Shown piece after piece: positions 1 to 8,746 of a DNA stretch of 37,146 bases (within the stretch, counting starts at the first letter, position 1; every line of letters begins with the position of its first letter). A program made the position numbers and the translations under genes. The notes under the pieces were generated by a model. That model searched no databases and was not told the origin of the DNA. It saw nothing but the letters and a program-made list of their open reading frames with translations. This stretch comes from an uncultured Methanobrevibacter sp. (GTDB lineage: Archaea > Methanobacteriota > Methanobacteria > Methanobacteriales > Methanobacteriaceae). The DNA is taken from contig NZ_CAJOKH010000011.1 of NCBI RefSeq assembly GCF_905235195.1, positions 1-37,146 of the forward strand. The letters are read 5' to 3'.

Positions 1-69
1 GGTGCTAAAAGACAAATAAAATCAAATAATATAAAATGGATGGAAAATAATGTTTCAGGACTTAAATAA
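1..69 (+). CDS. C-terminal end of an unidentified protein (partial)
   Basis: An open frame runs from the window edge to a TAA at 67-69 and encodes 22 residues ending in WMENNVSGLK. The composition (Trp, Met, Lys/Asn rich) looks like ordinary coding sequence for this genome, and the stretch after the stop becomes non-coding and T-rich. The gene begins outside the window, so its function cannot be assigned. It converges on the minus-strand transporter operon that follows. Confidence 0.45.
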   Translation, partial: GAKRQIKSNNIKWMENNVSGLK

Positions 70-173
70 ATTTTTATCAGTTAAATTTTTTACAGTCCCG
101 TCTAAAACTTTTTTTTTAAAATCCCTATTAAATCATTTATTTTAAAAATAAAAATGGTATAAAATAATAAGAA

Positions 174-190
174 ATTAAGATAATCTTAAT
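174..190 (-). terminator. palindrome at the stop codon of the transporter ATPase gene
   Basis: ATTAAGAT and ATCTTAAT are perfect inverted complements around a single base, and the right arm covers the stop codon of the ATPase gene. Downstream on the minus strand the sequence is T-rich. In RNA it could form a hairpin once a few central bases open into a loop. A termination role is inference. Confidence 0.35.
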
Positions 191-869
191 CTCCTAATTT
201 TCCTAAGAATTCATTCATTCTTGAATTATCGGAGTTAAATACATCTTCAGGTGAACCTTCTTCAATAATATATCCGTTATCCATAAAGATAATATAATCT
301 CCAACATTACGAGCAAAATTCATTTCATGGGTAACAATTACCATAGTTATTTTCTCTTCTGCAAGTTTTCTTATAACTTTAAGAACTTCTGCAGTAAGTT
401 CTGGGTCTAATGCAGAGGTAGGTTCATCAAAGAATAATATATCAGGATTCATTGCAAGTGCTCTTGCAATTGAAACCCTTTGTTGTTGGCCACCTGATAG
501 ATTACAAGGGTAAGAATCTTCTTTATCTTCAAGACCAAACTTTTTAAGTAAAGCTCTTGCTTCTTTGTAAACTTCCTCTTTATTTCTTTTTTGAACTTTT
601 ATAGGTGCATTAGTAATATTTTTAATTACTGAATGGTGGGGGAATAAATTAAAATTCTGGAATACTAATCCGAATGTTCCGTCAAATATAATTTCCCCTC
701 CCTCGTAAGTTTCAAGATTTGTTGCACATCTAAGTAATGTGGATTTTCCTGAACCGGAAGGTCCAATGATACATAAAACTTCTCCTTTTTTTACTTTAAG
801 AGAAATATCTTTAAGAACTTCTTTACTGCCAAAACTTTTTTTAAGATTTTTTACTTCAAATAAACTCAT
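186..869 (-). CDS. polar amino-acid ABC transporter ATP-binding protein (GlnQ/HisP family)
   Basis: This is the ATP-hydrolysing subunit that powers amino-acid uptake at the cytoplasmic face of the membrane. Visible motifs are Walker [10 protein letters not shown] (36-44), the Q-loop in [10 protein letters not shown] (Q71), the ABC signature LSGGQQQ (124-130), Walker B ILFFDEP (144-150) and the H-loop His181. At 227 residues it is shorter than the usual 240 or so. The loss lies between Walker A and the Q-loop, where GEIIFDG runs straight into TFGLVFQ. It is the last gene of a three-gene operon, 10 bp after the permease, with an AGGAGG ribosome-binding site. The family assignment is firm. The transported amino acid cannot be told from sequence; the FNLFPH stretch is typical of polar amino-acid systems. 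Confidence 0.93.
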   Translation of the reverse strand: MSLFEVKNLKKSFGSKEVLKDISLKVKKGEVLCIIGPSGSGKSTLLRCATNLETYEGGEIIFDGTFGLVFQNFNLFPHHSVIKNITNAPIKVQKRNKEEVYKEARALLKKFGLEDKEDSYPCNLSGGQQQRVSIARALAMNPDILFFDEPTSALDPELTAEVLKVIRKLAEEKITMVIVTHEMNFARNVGDYIIFMDNGYIIEEGSPEDVFNSDNSRMNEFLGKLGD

Positions 870-879
870 AATATTCCTC

Positions 880-1530
880 CTAATCGTAGTAATTTAATTC
901 TTCTTCTATAGATTCCATTACTAATGCAACTATTATATTAAATATATAATAGAATACACCTGCAACTATCAATGCTGTAATTGATGCTTGTGCTGCTGCA
1001 ATTTGTTTTGCAACTGTAAACATCTCTGGAATTGCAAGTACAAATGAAAGTGACGTATCTTTTACAAGAGTAATAACTTCATTTGTAATTGAAGGAAGAA
1101 CAGTTTTAATGACTTGAGGTAAAATAATTATGAAAAATGTTTCAAATTTTGAATAACCTAATACTTTTGCAGCTTCATATTGTCCTTTTGGAATTGATTC
1201 AATTCCTCCTCTATATATCTCAGCAAAATACGCTGCATAATTTATTGAAAATGCAATAATAACTGCAATCATTCTAAAATGACTTGAGGTATTAAATCCA
1301 AAAATGTAATATGGTGCAAAAAATACTACGATTAATTGTAACATTAATGGGGTACCTCTCATAATGGAAATATATACTTTCATTAACCATCTGATTGGTT
1401 TAATCGTACTCATTCTTCCCCAAGCAACAAGAAGTCCTAAAGGAAGGGAAAAAAGTAATGTGAGAACGAAAATTTCAATTGAAGTAAGCATTCCTTTACA
1501 TAATTGAATAATCATTGATTCAAATATCAT
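880..1530 (-). CDS. polar amino-acid ABC transporter permease (HisM/GlnP family)
   Basis: Membrane-spanning subunit of the transporter encoded with its neighbours. The 216-residue protein is hydrophobic with about five membrane segments. It carries the family's EAA-type loop: [24 protein letters not shown] near residues 104-127, the cytoplasmic contact site for the ATPase. The motif [10 protein letters not shown] near residues 57-66 is typical of His/Glu/Gln permeases. The gene lies 9 bp after the binding-protein gene and 10 bp before the ATPase gene, with an AGGAG ribosome-binding site, so the three are almost certainly co-transcribed. Only one permease gene is present, which suggests a homodimeric channel. 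Confidence 0.93.
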   Translation of the reverse strand: MIFESMIIQLCKGMLTSIEIFVLTLLFSLPLGLLVAWGRMSTIKPIRWLMKVYISIMRGTPLMLQLIVVFFAPYYIFGFNTSSHFRMIAVIIAFSINYAAYFAEIYRGGIESIPKGQYEAAKVLGYSKFETFFIIILPQVIKTVLPSITNEVITLVKDTSLSFVLAIPEMFTVAKQIAAAQASITALIVAGVFYYIFNIIVALVMESIEEELNYYD

Positions 1531-1539
1531 ATTTTTCTC

Positions 1540-2358
1540 CTATAAAAATTCCTTATTGTTTTTTATTAGAGCCTCTGAAACACCATAATCTTTATATTTT
1601 TCAGCAATTTTTTCAACAGTTCCATCTTCATACATTTCATCTAATGTAGCTTGCACTCTATCTCTTAGTTTAGTATTTCCTTTTTTAAATCCAATTCCAT
1701 ACTGTTCGGATGAAATACTTTTATTTAAGATTATATACTCATTATTATTGGATTTTTTATTAATTTGATATAGTGCAACTCCCTGATCCATAGCTATAGC
1801 ATCACATGCCCCTACTTCTAAATCCATAAATAGAGTATTATCATCAGCGATTTCAGTTAATTTATTAAAACTTCCAGATAATTTTTTATTCTTTTTAAGT
1901 GCTGCTAATGCTGATGAATCTTTTTGCACTTCAACATTTTTACCTTTTAATTTTGCTAGTGATTTAATGCCAGAATGGTTTTTTACTACAATAACCTGTT
2001 TATTATTGACATATGGTTTAGACCAGGTATATTTATTTTCTCTACCATTTATACTGAATCCACTCCATATACAGTCAATACTTCCAGAGTTTAATTCTGA
2101 ATCTTTTGTTTCCCAATCTATAGGTTGTTTAACTAAAGTCCAATTATTTCTATCACAAATTTCTTGTGCTAAATCTAAATCAAATCCCGTATATTCTCCA
2201 TTTTTATCCATATATCCATAAGGGGGGAATTCTGCATCAATTCCAATCACTAAGGTTCTCTCATCATTTTCAGGTGGAGTGTTAGAGAGGTTTACAATAA
2301 TAAGTAAAGATACAAAAAATATAATAAAGCTTAATAGGATAACCAGTTTCTTATTCAT
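1540..2358 (-). CDS. amino-acid ABC transporter substrate-binding protein (SBP_bac_3 family)
   Basis: Extracellular solute receptor that delivers an amino acid to the permease. Residues 5-25 form one hydrophobic segment without a lipobox cysteine, so the protein is probably membrane-anchored by an uncleaved helix. The mature part has the family 3 pattern: VIGIDAEFPPYGYMDKNGEYTGFDLDLA (about 37-64), IWSGFSING (near 98) and YGIGFKKGNTKLRD near the C terminus. It is first in the operon. The start is supported by a GGAG site just upstream and a TATA-like element (TGTATAAAAATA on the minus strand) around 2388-2399. A polar amino acid is the likely ligand by family; the exact ligand is unknown. Confidence 0.92.
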   Translation of the reverse strand: MNKKLVILLSFIIFFVSLLIIVNLSNTPPENDERTLVIGIDAEFPPYGYMDKNGEYTGFDLDLAQEICDRNNWTLVKQPIDWETKDSELNSGSIDCIWSGFSINGRENKYTWSKPYVNNKQVIVVKNHSGIKSLAKLKGKNVEVQKDSSALAALKKNKKLSGSFNKLTEIADDNTLFMDLEVGACDAIAMDQGVALYQINKKSNNNEYIILNKSISSEQYGIGFKKGNTKLRDRVQATLDEMYEDGTVEKIAEKYKDYGVSEALIKNNKEFL

Positions 2359-2723
2359 TATTTTGCTCCAATATTTTTAAAACAAGGATATTTTTATACA
2401 ATTTAATTTAAACTATAATTAAATTTTTGATTTTTTTATTATTTATTTATAGTTATTAAATATTTTATCTGTTAGGGGTAAGTTATTTAATACTAAAATT
2501 TTAATAATAATTATTATTAATAAATTATATTAAACCTATATTTATATAAAATCTATATTTTTTAAACAAAATTTATAGATTGATTTTTCATTAGGAGTGT
2601 ATTTAACGATTATTTTTTAAGAATCTATTGTTTATATTCAAAAATTCTTATTATAATTATCATAATATTTTTTTTATATACGCTCTTAAAATATTATAAA
2701 AAAACTTATAGTGAGAAGATTAT
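2359..2723. other. divergent intergenic region with promoters for both sides
   Basis: No gene was found here. The region holds the minus-strand promoter of the transporter operon and the plus-strand promoter of the pyrophosphatase. A perfect 20-bp AT-only palindrome, TTAATAATAATTATTATTAA, lies at 2501-2520. It could be an operator, but in sequence this AT-rich it could also arise by chance. Confidence 0.5.
2673..2680 (+). promoter_or_regulatory. TATA-box candidate for the pyrophosphatase gene
   Basis: TTTATATA lies 43 bp before the ATG, the expected distance for an archaeal TATA box with a short leader. A weak GTGAG ribosome-binding site follows shortly before the start codon. The call rests on motif and position only. 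Confidence 0.5.
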
Positions 2724-3644
2724 ATGGCAAATACATATGTTTTTGGACATAAAAGTCCTGATACTGATTCAATTACTTCAAGTATAGTTATGGCTAATTT
2801 AGAACATGAACTTAAAAACGAAGAAGCTATAGCATGTAGATTAGGAAATTTAAATAAAGAAACTGAATATGTTTTAAATTATTTTAATGTTGAAGCTCCA
2901 AAATTAATTGAAACTCTTGAAGAGGGGTCTGATGTAATATTAGTTGATCATAACAGTCCTGCAGAATCAATTGATAATCTTGAAAATTTAAATATTAAAA
3001 AAGTTGTAGACCATCATAAAATTGCACTTGAAACTTCTTATCCTTTATTTTATAGGGCAGAAGCAGTTGGATGTACTGAAACAGTTTTATTTAAATTGTA
3101 TGAAGAAAATGATTGTTTCATATCAAAAGAAATTGCTTCTTTAATGTTATCTGCAATTATATCCGATACATTACTTTTAAAATCTCCAACTACTACTGAT
3201 GATGATAGAAGAGCAGTCGATGAACTTTCAAAAATTGCCGAAATAGATTATGAAACTTATGGTTTAGAAATGTTAAAAGCAGGTACTGATTTATCTGATT
3301 TTTCAATTGAAGAGATTTTAAATTTAGATGCAAAACAAATAGACTTTAAAGATGTTAAATCTATTGTAAATCAGGTAAATACTGCAAGTATTCCAGATGT
3401 TTTAGAAATGAAAGATGAATTAGAAGAAGGTATAGAAAAAATTATTGAGGATGAAAAACTTGATATTTTTATGCTTTTAATTACTGATATTATTAATAGT
3501 AATTCTGAAGTACTTGTTTTAGGTGAAAGAGCAGATCTTGTTGAGAAGGCATATAATGTAAAATTAGAAGATAATCTTGCACTTCTTGAAGGTGTTGTCT
3601 CCCGTAAAAAACAAGTTGTACCTATAATGACTGAAAATGCATAA
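2724..3644 (+). CDS. ppaC: manganese-dependent inorganic pyrophosphatase (family II)
   Basis: Hydrolyses pyrophosphate to phosphate in the cytoplasm, pulling biosynthetic reactions forward. The protein belongs to the DHH phosphoesterase superfamily. Metal ligands are visible in GHKSPDTDS (H9, D13, D15), VDHNSPAES (D75) and VVDHHK (D96-H98), followed by ISDTLLLKSPTTTDDD. The C-terminal DHHA2 domain ends with the substrate-binding SRKKQ motif (293-297). At 306 residues it is the usual length for family II enzymes without CBS domains. The gene is monocistronic, with its own TATA element and a hairpin overlapping its stop codon. The assignment is very secure. Confidence 0.97.
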   Translation: MANTYVFGHKSPDTDSITSSIVMANLEHELKNEEAIACRLGNLNKETEYVLNYFNVEAPKLIETLEEGSDVILVDHNSPAESIDNLENLNIKKVVDHHKIALETSYPLFYRAEAVGCTETVLFKLYEENDCFISKEIASLMLSAIISDTLLLKSPTTTDDDRRAVDELSKIAEIDYETYGLEMLKAGTDLSDFSIEEILNLDAKQIDFKDVKSIVNQVNTASIPDVLEMKDELEEGIEKIIEDEKLDIFMLLITDIINSNSEVLVLGERADLVEKAYNVKLEDNLALLEGVVSRKKQVVPIMTENA

Positions 3645-3653
3645 GCATTTTCA
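3632..3653 (+). terminator. hairpin terminator overlapping the ppaC stop codon
   Basis: TGAAAATGC and GCATTTTCA form a perfect 9-bp stem around an ATAA loop, and the loop contains most of the TAA stop. T-rich sequence (TTATTTTTTTATTTTT) follows at once. This is a bacterial-looking intrinsic terminator. Archaeal RNA polymerase mainly needs the T tract, so the stem may mainly protect the 3' end. Confidence 0.65.
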
Positions 3654-3989
3654 TTATTTTTTTATTTTTAATATTAAAATATTCTTTTTATGTGAGGGGT
3701 TTTTCTCAAAATTGATTTTTCAATAAAAAATTCCTTATTTTCAAAATAATTCCTTTTATGGGTTTTTTATAGTTTATTACTTAATTTTTCCCCCCCATAT
3801 TGAACTTATTTTTATAGTTTTTTTTTAAAATTTATTTTTTTAATTAATGAATATTGTTAATATGAAGTTTTATGAAAATTTTTTTTTAAATATTTATTCT
3901 TCCATAGCCTAAAAAAACTTATTTATTGTAGTGTTTATAAAATCAATGGTTAAAATTTTTTTACTAGAAATTTACCAGTTTAAAACATA
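3654..3989. other. convergent intergenic spacer
   Basis: This is T-rich non-coding sequence between two convergent genes, with a C run near 3790 and several T runs. No gene, RNA or repeat could be supported. Confidence 0.4.
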
Positions 3990-5189
3990 TTAAATTTTAT
4001 CCTCTAATAAGAAATCAACAATATTTAAATGTTCTATACCATCATGAGACATATTCACATCATCTAATGTAATCACATATTTAGGATAATTATCAGGAAT
4101 ATTTTTTAATGGTTTGAATTCTCTTTCAATTGTTTCTTCACTGACCAACAAATATGATACTTGAATATAAATTGGTTTATTTTGTTTTTTGCAGACAAAA
4201 TCAACTTCTAAATTATCTATTTTACCTATTGTAATATCATAATCTCTTCTTAAAAGCTCAATATAAACAATATTTTCAATTACTCGGGTAATATCTCTCT
4301 GATTATTTCCAATTATTGATTGACGAAATCCTAAATCACATAAATAATATTTTTCATCATATTTAAGTATTTTTTTTCCCTGTAAATCTTCACGTTTTAC
4401 TTGATAAATAAAACAGGCATTTTCAAAGTATTTCAAATAGTTATAAATAGTATTTACAGATAAATTCACCATATCTTGTTTTAATCTTTTATAGATTTTA
4501 TTTGCTGAAAAAGGTTGGCCGATATTATACATTATAAATCTCATGATTCTGTCTATTAAATCAATATTTTTAATATTATTTCTTTGAATAATGTCTTTTA
4601 AAACTATTGAATTGTATAAATCTCTTATAATCAACTTTTTGTCATCACTTACATAATCATAAGTTGAAGGCATCCCTCCATCTTCCAAATATTTGTAAAA
4701 ATGAGATTTATAATCTTCACTTATTTTATGATATTCAATATATTCTTCAAAAGAGAATGGAAAAATGTTTAATTCCACATATCTTCCAGACAAATAAGTT
4801 GCAAATTCACTGGATAGGAGTTTTGAATTTGATCCAGTTATGTATATGTCAAAATTTTCTTTTGCAAAATAGGAGTTAATCAATTTTTCCCATTGGGGAA
4901 TAACTTGTATTTCATCAAAAAAAAGATAAATTTTACCTTCCACATCTGTAATTTGGCAGGAAATATAATCTTCAAGCTTTTTAATATCTGTTATTTCAAA
5001 ATAATCACTTAATTCAAAGTTTATCCAAATAATATTTTCTTGAGGAATCCCATCTTTTATTAATGAATTAATTATTTGTTTTAGTATTGTAGATTTTCCA
5101 GAACGTCTGATTCCAATTAAAACTTTAATAATATGTTTATTTATGAAAGGCTTAATTTTTTCAATATAATTTTGTCTTTGAATAATCAT
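3990..5189 (-). CDS. AAA_14/DUF4143 family ATPase
   Basis: A 399-residue ATPase of the archaeal/bacterial family with an AAA core and a C-terminal DUF4143 domain. Motifs are Walker A GIRRSGKST (26-34), Walker B YLFFDEIQ (88-95), the sensor-like ITGSNSKLL (117-125) and LSGRYVEL (133-140). The C-terminal half has the nuclease-like pattern EVDFVCKK followed by IYIQVSY near residues 330-350, resembling a PD-(D/E)XK fold. I chose the ATG at 5189 over a GTG nine bases upstream because that GTG forms part of the GGTG ribosome-binding site, at a spacing of six. The gene stands alone. The family is common, patchy and poorly characterised in archaea, and no cellular role can be assigned. Confidence 0.88.
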   Translation of the reverse strand: MIIQRQNYIEKIKPFINKHIIKVLIGIRRSGKSTILKQIINSLIKDGIPQENIIWINFELSDYFEITDIKKLEDYISCQITDVEGKIYLFFDEIQVIPQWEKLINSYFAKENFDIYITGSNSKLLSSEFATYLSGRYVELNIFPFSFEEYIEYHKISEDYKSHFYKYLEDGGMPSTYDYVSDDKKLIIRDLYNSIVLKDIIQRNNIKNIDLIDRIMRFIMYNIGQPFSANKIYKRLKQDMVNLSVNTIYNYLKYFENACFIYQVKREDLQGKKILKYDEKYYLCDLGFRQSIIGNNQRDITRVIENIVYIELLRRDYDITIGKIDNLEVDFVCKKQNKPIYIQVSYLLVSEETIEREFKPLKNIPDNYPKYVITLDDVNMSHDGIEHLNIVDFLLEDKI

Positions 5190-5481
5190 TGAAATCACCT
5201 AATACTACTTTTATTAGATATTAATATAAATATTTTCAGTTGAATGAAAACCATGTTTAAAATTTAATATAGTTTTCCGTTTAATGAAAATTAAATAAAA
5301 AAAATCAAAAATGATATTAATCAATGAAATGAAATGGGATGTAGGTAAATTGTATAATATATTAAATACTTAAAATGAATCTATAAACATGTATTTAAAA
5401 ATTAGAGCTTAAAAATAAATAATGAAAAGGGTAATATGTAATACTTAATCATTTCCCATAGATAACTACTTTTTTCATGTT

Positions 5482-6330
5482 TTAATACCAACTTTCTAAT
5501 TTGGATACTGGTACGCTCATATCAACATTTAGTGGAGTTAAACTAGGTCTTTTTTCAACCATTAAACAATGTCCGTCTGTTCCTTCTTCATGAGATTCAT
5601 TAAGTTTTGAGGTAATCATAACGATTTTATGTGTGTCATCTTCAATAAATTCATTTGGAACAGTGTTATTTTTAAATTCGTAGGTAAAAATCTCCTGAAG
5701 GCTATCTTCTTTATCATCAATAACAGTTTTATTAAGCATTTTATCAGATAGTCTGGTGATTTTTATATTTTCAGATAAACAATTTGATGGAATATTTAAA
5801 TTAAATAAATCTACTCCTTCAGGAAATCCTTTTTTCTGGATTTTTAAAACACAATCCTTTAATATTTTTTTAGACAATTCAAAGTCTTGGTTTAAATGCC
5901 AATTACCATCTTCATCTTTTTCAAATGAAGTATAATCCATAAATAAGGATACAGAAATAGCAGGTATTCCCATAGCAACAGCTTCTAATGCTGCACATAC
6001 AGTTCCAGATGAGGTTAAATCTTTACGGCTAATATTAACTCCAGAGTTAATACCTGCAATTACTAAATCAGGTTTTTCATCCATAATGTAATTTGCACCA
6101 ATTACTACAGAATCTGCAGGTGTACCAGAAACACTATAAGCAGGACTATTATCTTCAAGTTCGCATGAACTTACCTGAAGGTGTTTAAACATTGTAAGAT
6201 GACGTCCTACTCCACTGTTATTATCTTCAGGTGCAACGACAGTTACATCTGCTAAATCTTTAACAGCTTCTTTTGCAGCAAAAATTCCAGGTGTATTAAC
6301 ACCATCATCGTTAGATATTAATATATTCAT
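5482..6330 (-). CDS. surE: 5'/3'-nucleotidase SurE
   Basis: Metal-dependent phosphatase that dephosphorylates nucleoside monophosphates in the cytoplasm. The N terminus MNILISNDDG supplies D8 and D9, and VVAPEDNNSG supplies the conserved Ser39. AGINSGVNISRKDLTSSGT carries the metal-binding Asn and the substrate loop. The length of 282 residues is slightly above the usual 250-265. The start is supported by GAGGTT seven bases upstream. The gene follows serS on the same strand at about 100 bp, so co-transcription is possible. The C-terminal part (from about 190) is more variable, as in other archaeal homologues. Confidence 0.95.
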   Translation of the reverse strand: MNILISNDDGVNTPGIFAAKEAVKDLADVTVVAPEDNNSGVGRHLTMFKHLQVSSCELEDNSPAYSVSGTPADSVVIGANYIMDEKPDLVIAGINSGVNISRKDLTSSGTVCAALEAVAMGIPAISVSLFMDYTSFEKDEDGNWHLNQDFELSKKILKDCVLKIQKKGFPEGVDLFNLNIPSNCLSENIKITRLSDKMLNKTVIDDKEDSLQEIFTYEFKNNTVPNEFIEDDTHKIVMITSKLNESHEEGTDGHCLMVEKRPSLTPLNVDMSVPVSKLESWY

Positions 6331-6427
6331 ATTTAACCTCGTTGAGTTAATTTAGCTTTAGTTAAAACACAGTTTTTCAAAATATGTCTTTATTAAATTA
6401 ATTTCATTTAATTTAATTAAATCTTAT

Positions 6428-7705
6428 TTAATTTTGTGCTTTAATTTCTGTTTTACCATTCATATACGGTATTAAAACTTCAGGTATTTTAATACTACCA
6501 TCTTCTTGTTGATAGTTTTCTAAAATACAACATATGGTTCTTTCTGTAGCAATTGCAGTACTGTTTAAAGTATGTAATATTTGAGCATCACCTGAACCTG
6601 CTTTTCCAACACGGGTTTTAGTTTTTCTTGCTTGATAATCAGTACAATTTGTACAGGAAACTAATTCTCTATATGCTTTAGAACCAGGGAACCATGCTTC
6701 AAGATCGTATTTTATAGCAGCATTGTCATTTAATGCAGAAGATACGATTGATACAATATGATATGGGATTTCTAATTTTTGATATATTCTCTCAGTTATT
6801 TCTAATAATTCTTTGTGTGCATTTTTAGAATCTTCGGGAGTAGTAAAAATAAATTGTTCGATTTTTTCAAATTGATGTACTCTAAATATTCCAAGAGTAT
6901 CCTTACCGTGAGATCCTGCTTCTTTTCTAAAACAGGTAGAAAGACCACAATATTTAAGAGGTAATTGTTCAGGCCTTATAATCTCATCTCTATGTAATGC
7001 TGCAAGAGTTTGCTCTGCAGTTGCAATTAAGTATAAATCATCACCATCAATTTTATATAATGTTTCTTCAAATTCACCTAGCTCAGAAGTTTCAGCAGCA
7101 ACTTCTCCTTTAACAAAGAATGGTGTTTGAAGAGGAATATAATTTTCTGATTTTAGTTCATTTAATGCAAATTGAATTAAGGCTAAATTTAAAAATAGAA
7201 TATCTTCTTTTAAATAATAGAATCTTGCACCAGAAACACTAGCAGCAGTTTCAATATCTGCACCATTGATTTTTTCTATTAAATCTACATGGCTTAAGGG
7301 TTCAAAATCAAATGAAGGTTTTTGGCCATATTCTTTTATTATTTGATTATCATCTTCACTATCGGAGATTGGTACATCTTCATCAATAATATTTCCCACT
7401 TTGTATCTGTATTCTTCACGAAGTCTTTTATACTCTTCTCCTTTAGCACTTAACTCTTTGATTTCTTCTGCTACAGCTTTGGATTTGCTTATAACTTCTT
7501 CAAGATTTCCATCTTGTTTTGCCTGTTTGAAAGATTTGGATAATTTGTTTTTTTCTTGACGTAATGTATTTAATTTATTTTCACTTTCTCTCCATAGAGT
7601 ATCATATTCAATTACTTTTTCAGCATAATCATTATTCCTAAATCTTTTCTTTTCAGATTCAAGTACTATTTTAGGATTTTCTCTAAATAATTTTATATCT
7701 AACAC
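6428..7705 (-). CDS. serS: seryl-tRNA synthetase, canonical (bacterial-type) form
   Basis: Charges tRNA-Ser (and tRNA-Sec where present) with serine. The N-terminal 110 or so residues form the long antiparallel coiled-coil arm (Lys/Glu-rich around 40-100) that grips the tRNA variable arm. The class II catalytic domain shows motif 2 in CFRKEAGSHGKDTLGIFRVHQFEK and motif 3 in STAIATERTICCILENYQ. At 425 residues it matches the common SerRS, not the rare zinc-dependent methanogen type of about 500 residues. Translation starts at a GTG with GGAGA seven bases upstream. The enzyme identity is secure. Confidence 0.97.
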   Translation of the reverse strand: MLDIKLFRENPKIVLESEKKRFRNNDYAEKVIEYDTLWRESENKLNTLRQEKNKLSKSFKQAKQDGNLEEVISKSKAVAEEIKELSAKGEEYKRLREEYRYKVGNIIDEDVPISDSEDDNQIIKEYGQKPSFDFEPLSHVDLIEKINGADIETAASVSGARFYYLKEDILFLNLALIQFALNELKSENYIPLQTPFFVKGEVAAETSELGEFEETLYKIDGDDLYLIATAEQTLAALHRDEIIRPEQLPLKYCGLSTCFRKEAGSHGKDTLGIFRVHQFEKIEQFIFTTPEDSKNAHKELLEITERIYQKLEIPYHIVSIVSSALNDNAAIKYDLEAWFPGSKAYRELVSCTNCTDYQARKTKTRVGKAGSGDAQILHTLNSTAIATERTICCILENYQQEDGSIKIPEVLIPYMNGKTEIKAQN

Positions 7706-7980
7706 TTGAATTTCTCCTTTTTAATTTTAACTGAATTTAATAAGTTTTTAAATTTTTTAAGAACATTTTATAATATTATATCATATATATGGTTTAAATT
7801 TCATTAAATATTATAAATAAAATTTTATTATTTTTATTTAATATATTTTTGTTATTTTAAACTTTTTAAATCATTCTTTATTTATATTAAAAATTCATAA
7901 ATTCTTACAAATATTTTAAATAAGTTTTAATATGAGTAATTTAAATAATTATTATTAATTAAAATTATAGGGGTTATATA

Positions 7981-8508
7981 ATGCCTGAGTTAATAGATAA
8001 AATAAAATCAAGAAGAAGTATTAGAAATTTTAAAAGTGATATGATTCCAGAAAAAGATATCGAAAAGATTATTGAAGCTGGAACTTATGCTCCAAATGGT
8101 AGAGGATTACAATCTCCAATAATTGTCGCTGTTACAAATAAAGAGTTTAGGGACAAATTAGAAAAAATTAACCGAGAAATAGGTGGCTTTCCAGAAGATG
8201 TTAATCCATTTTATAATGGTCCTGTTGTTCTTATTGTTCTTGCAGATAAATCTGTACCAACTTATATTTATGATGGAAGTTTAGTAATGGGTAATTTACT
8301 TCTTGCAGCACATGATTTAGGTTATGGTGGTATTTGGATTCATCGTGCAAAACAAGAATTTGAAATGGATGAATATAAGGAAGTTTTAAAGAATTTAGGT
8401 ATTGAAGGGGATTATGAAGGAATTGGCCATTGTGTTATTGGATATGTTGATGGTGACTATCCTGAACCTTTAAAGAGAAAAGAAAATTGGGTTTATTATA
8501 TTAAATAA
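7981..8508 (+). CDS. nitroreductase family protein (FMN-dependent oxidoreductase)
   Basis: A 175-residue flavoprotein fold of the nitroreductase family, which uses FMN and NAD(P)H or other donors. The N-terminal FMN-binding pattern IKSRRSIRNFKSDMIPEKDIEKIIEAGTYAPNGRG (8-42) is typical. The second flavin motif appears in YGGIWIHRAKQ and in the C-terminal GIGHCVIGYVDGDYPEP. An AGGGGT ribosome-binding site precedes the ATG. The substrate is unknown; in methanogens such proteins may serve in redox side reactions. The last codons of the gene are part of the first unit of a tandem repeat that continues downstream. Confidence 0.92.
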   Translation: MPELIDKIKSRRSIRNFKSDMIPEKDIEKIIEAGTYAPNGRGLQSPIIVAVTNKEFRDKLEKINREIGGFPEDVNPFYNGPVVLIVLADKSVPTYIYDGSLVMGNLLLAAHDLGYGGIWIHRAKQEFEMDEYKEVLKNLGIEGDYEGIGHCVIGYVDGDYPEPLKRKENWVYYIK

Positions 8509-8693
8509 TTAAGAATTTATAAGTATTATATTAAATAATTCATACTAAGATTTATTATATTAATAGTTAAGAATTTAGAGTTTATTTATTAAATAATTCA
8601 TACTAAAATTTATTATATTAATAGTTAAGAATTTAAAGTTTATTTATTAAATAATTCATACTAAGATTTATTATATTAATAGTTAAGAATTTT
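8492..8693. repeat. tandem repeat of 58 bp, about 3.5 copies, starting inside the nitroreductase gene end
   Basis: The phrase TTTATTATATTAATAGTTAAG recurs at 8551, 8609 and 8667, and ATTAAATAATTCATACTAA recurs at 8530, 8588 and 8646, giving a period of exactly 58 bp. A slightly diverged unit begins at 8492 and contains the last codons and stop of the nitroreductase gene. The array therefore seems to have grown from the gene's own 3' end. The copies differ at only one or two positions, which points to recent or homogenised expansion. Confidence 0.85.
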
Positions 8694-8746
8694 CAAATTT
8701 TATTATTATTATCATTTTTTTTAATTTGCAACTTATAGGTTTTATA

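Noticed and set aside
1967-2221. Plus-strand frame inside the binding-protein gene
   Set aside because: It is antisense to a clearly coding gene and shows no family motif; a shadow frame.
2501-2520. Operator palindrome in front of the transporter operon
   Set aside because: It is perfect but made only of A and T in a region that is almost entirely A+T, so it could arise by chance; it is mentioned only within the spacer description.
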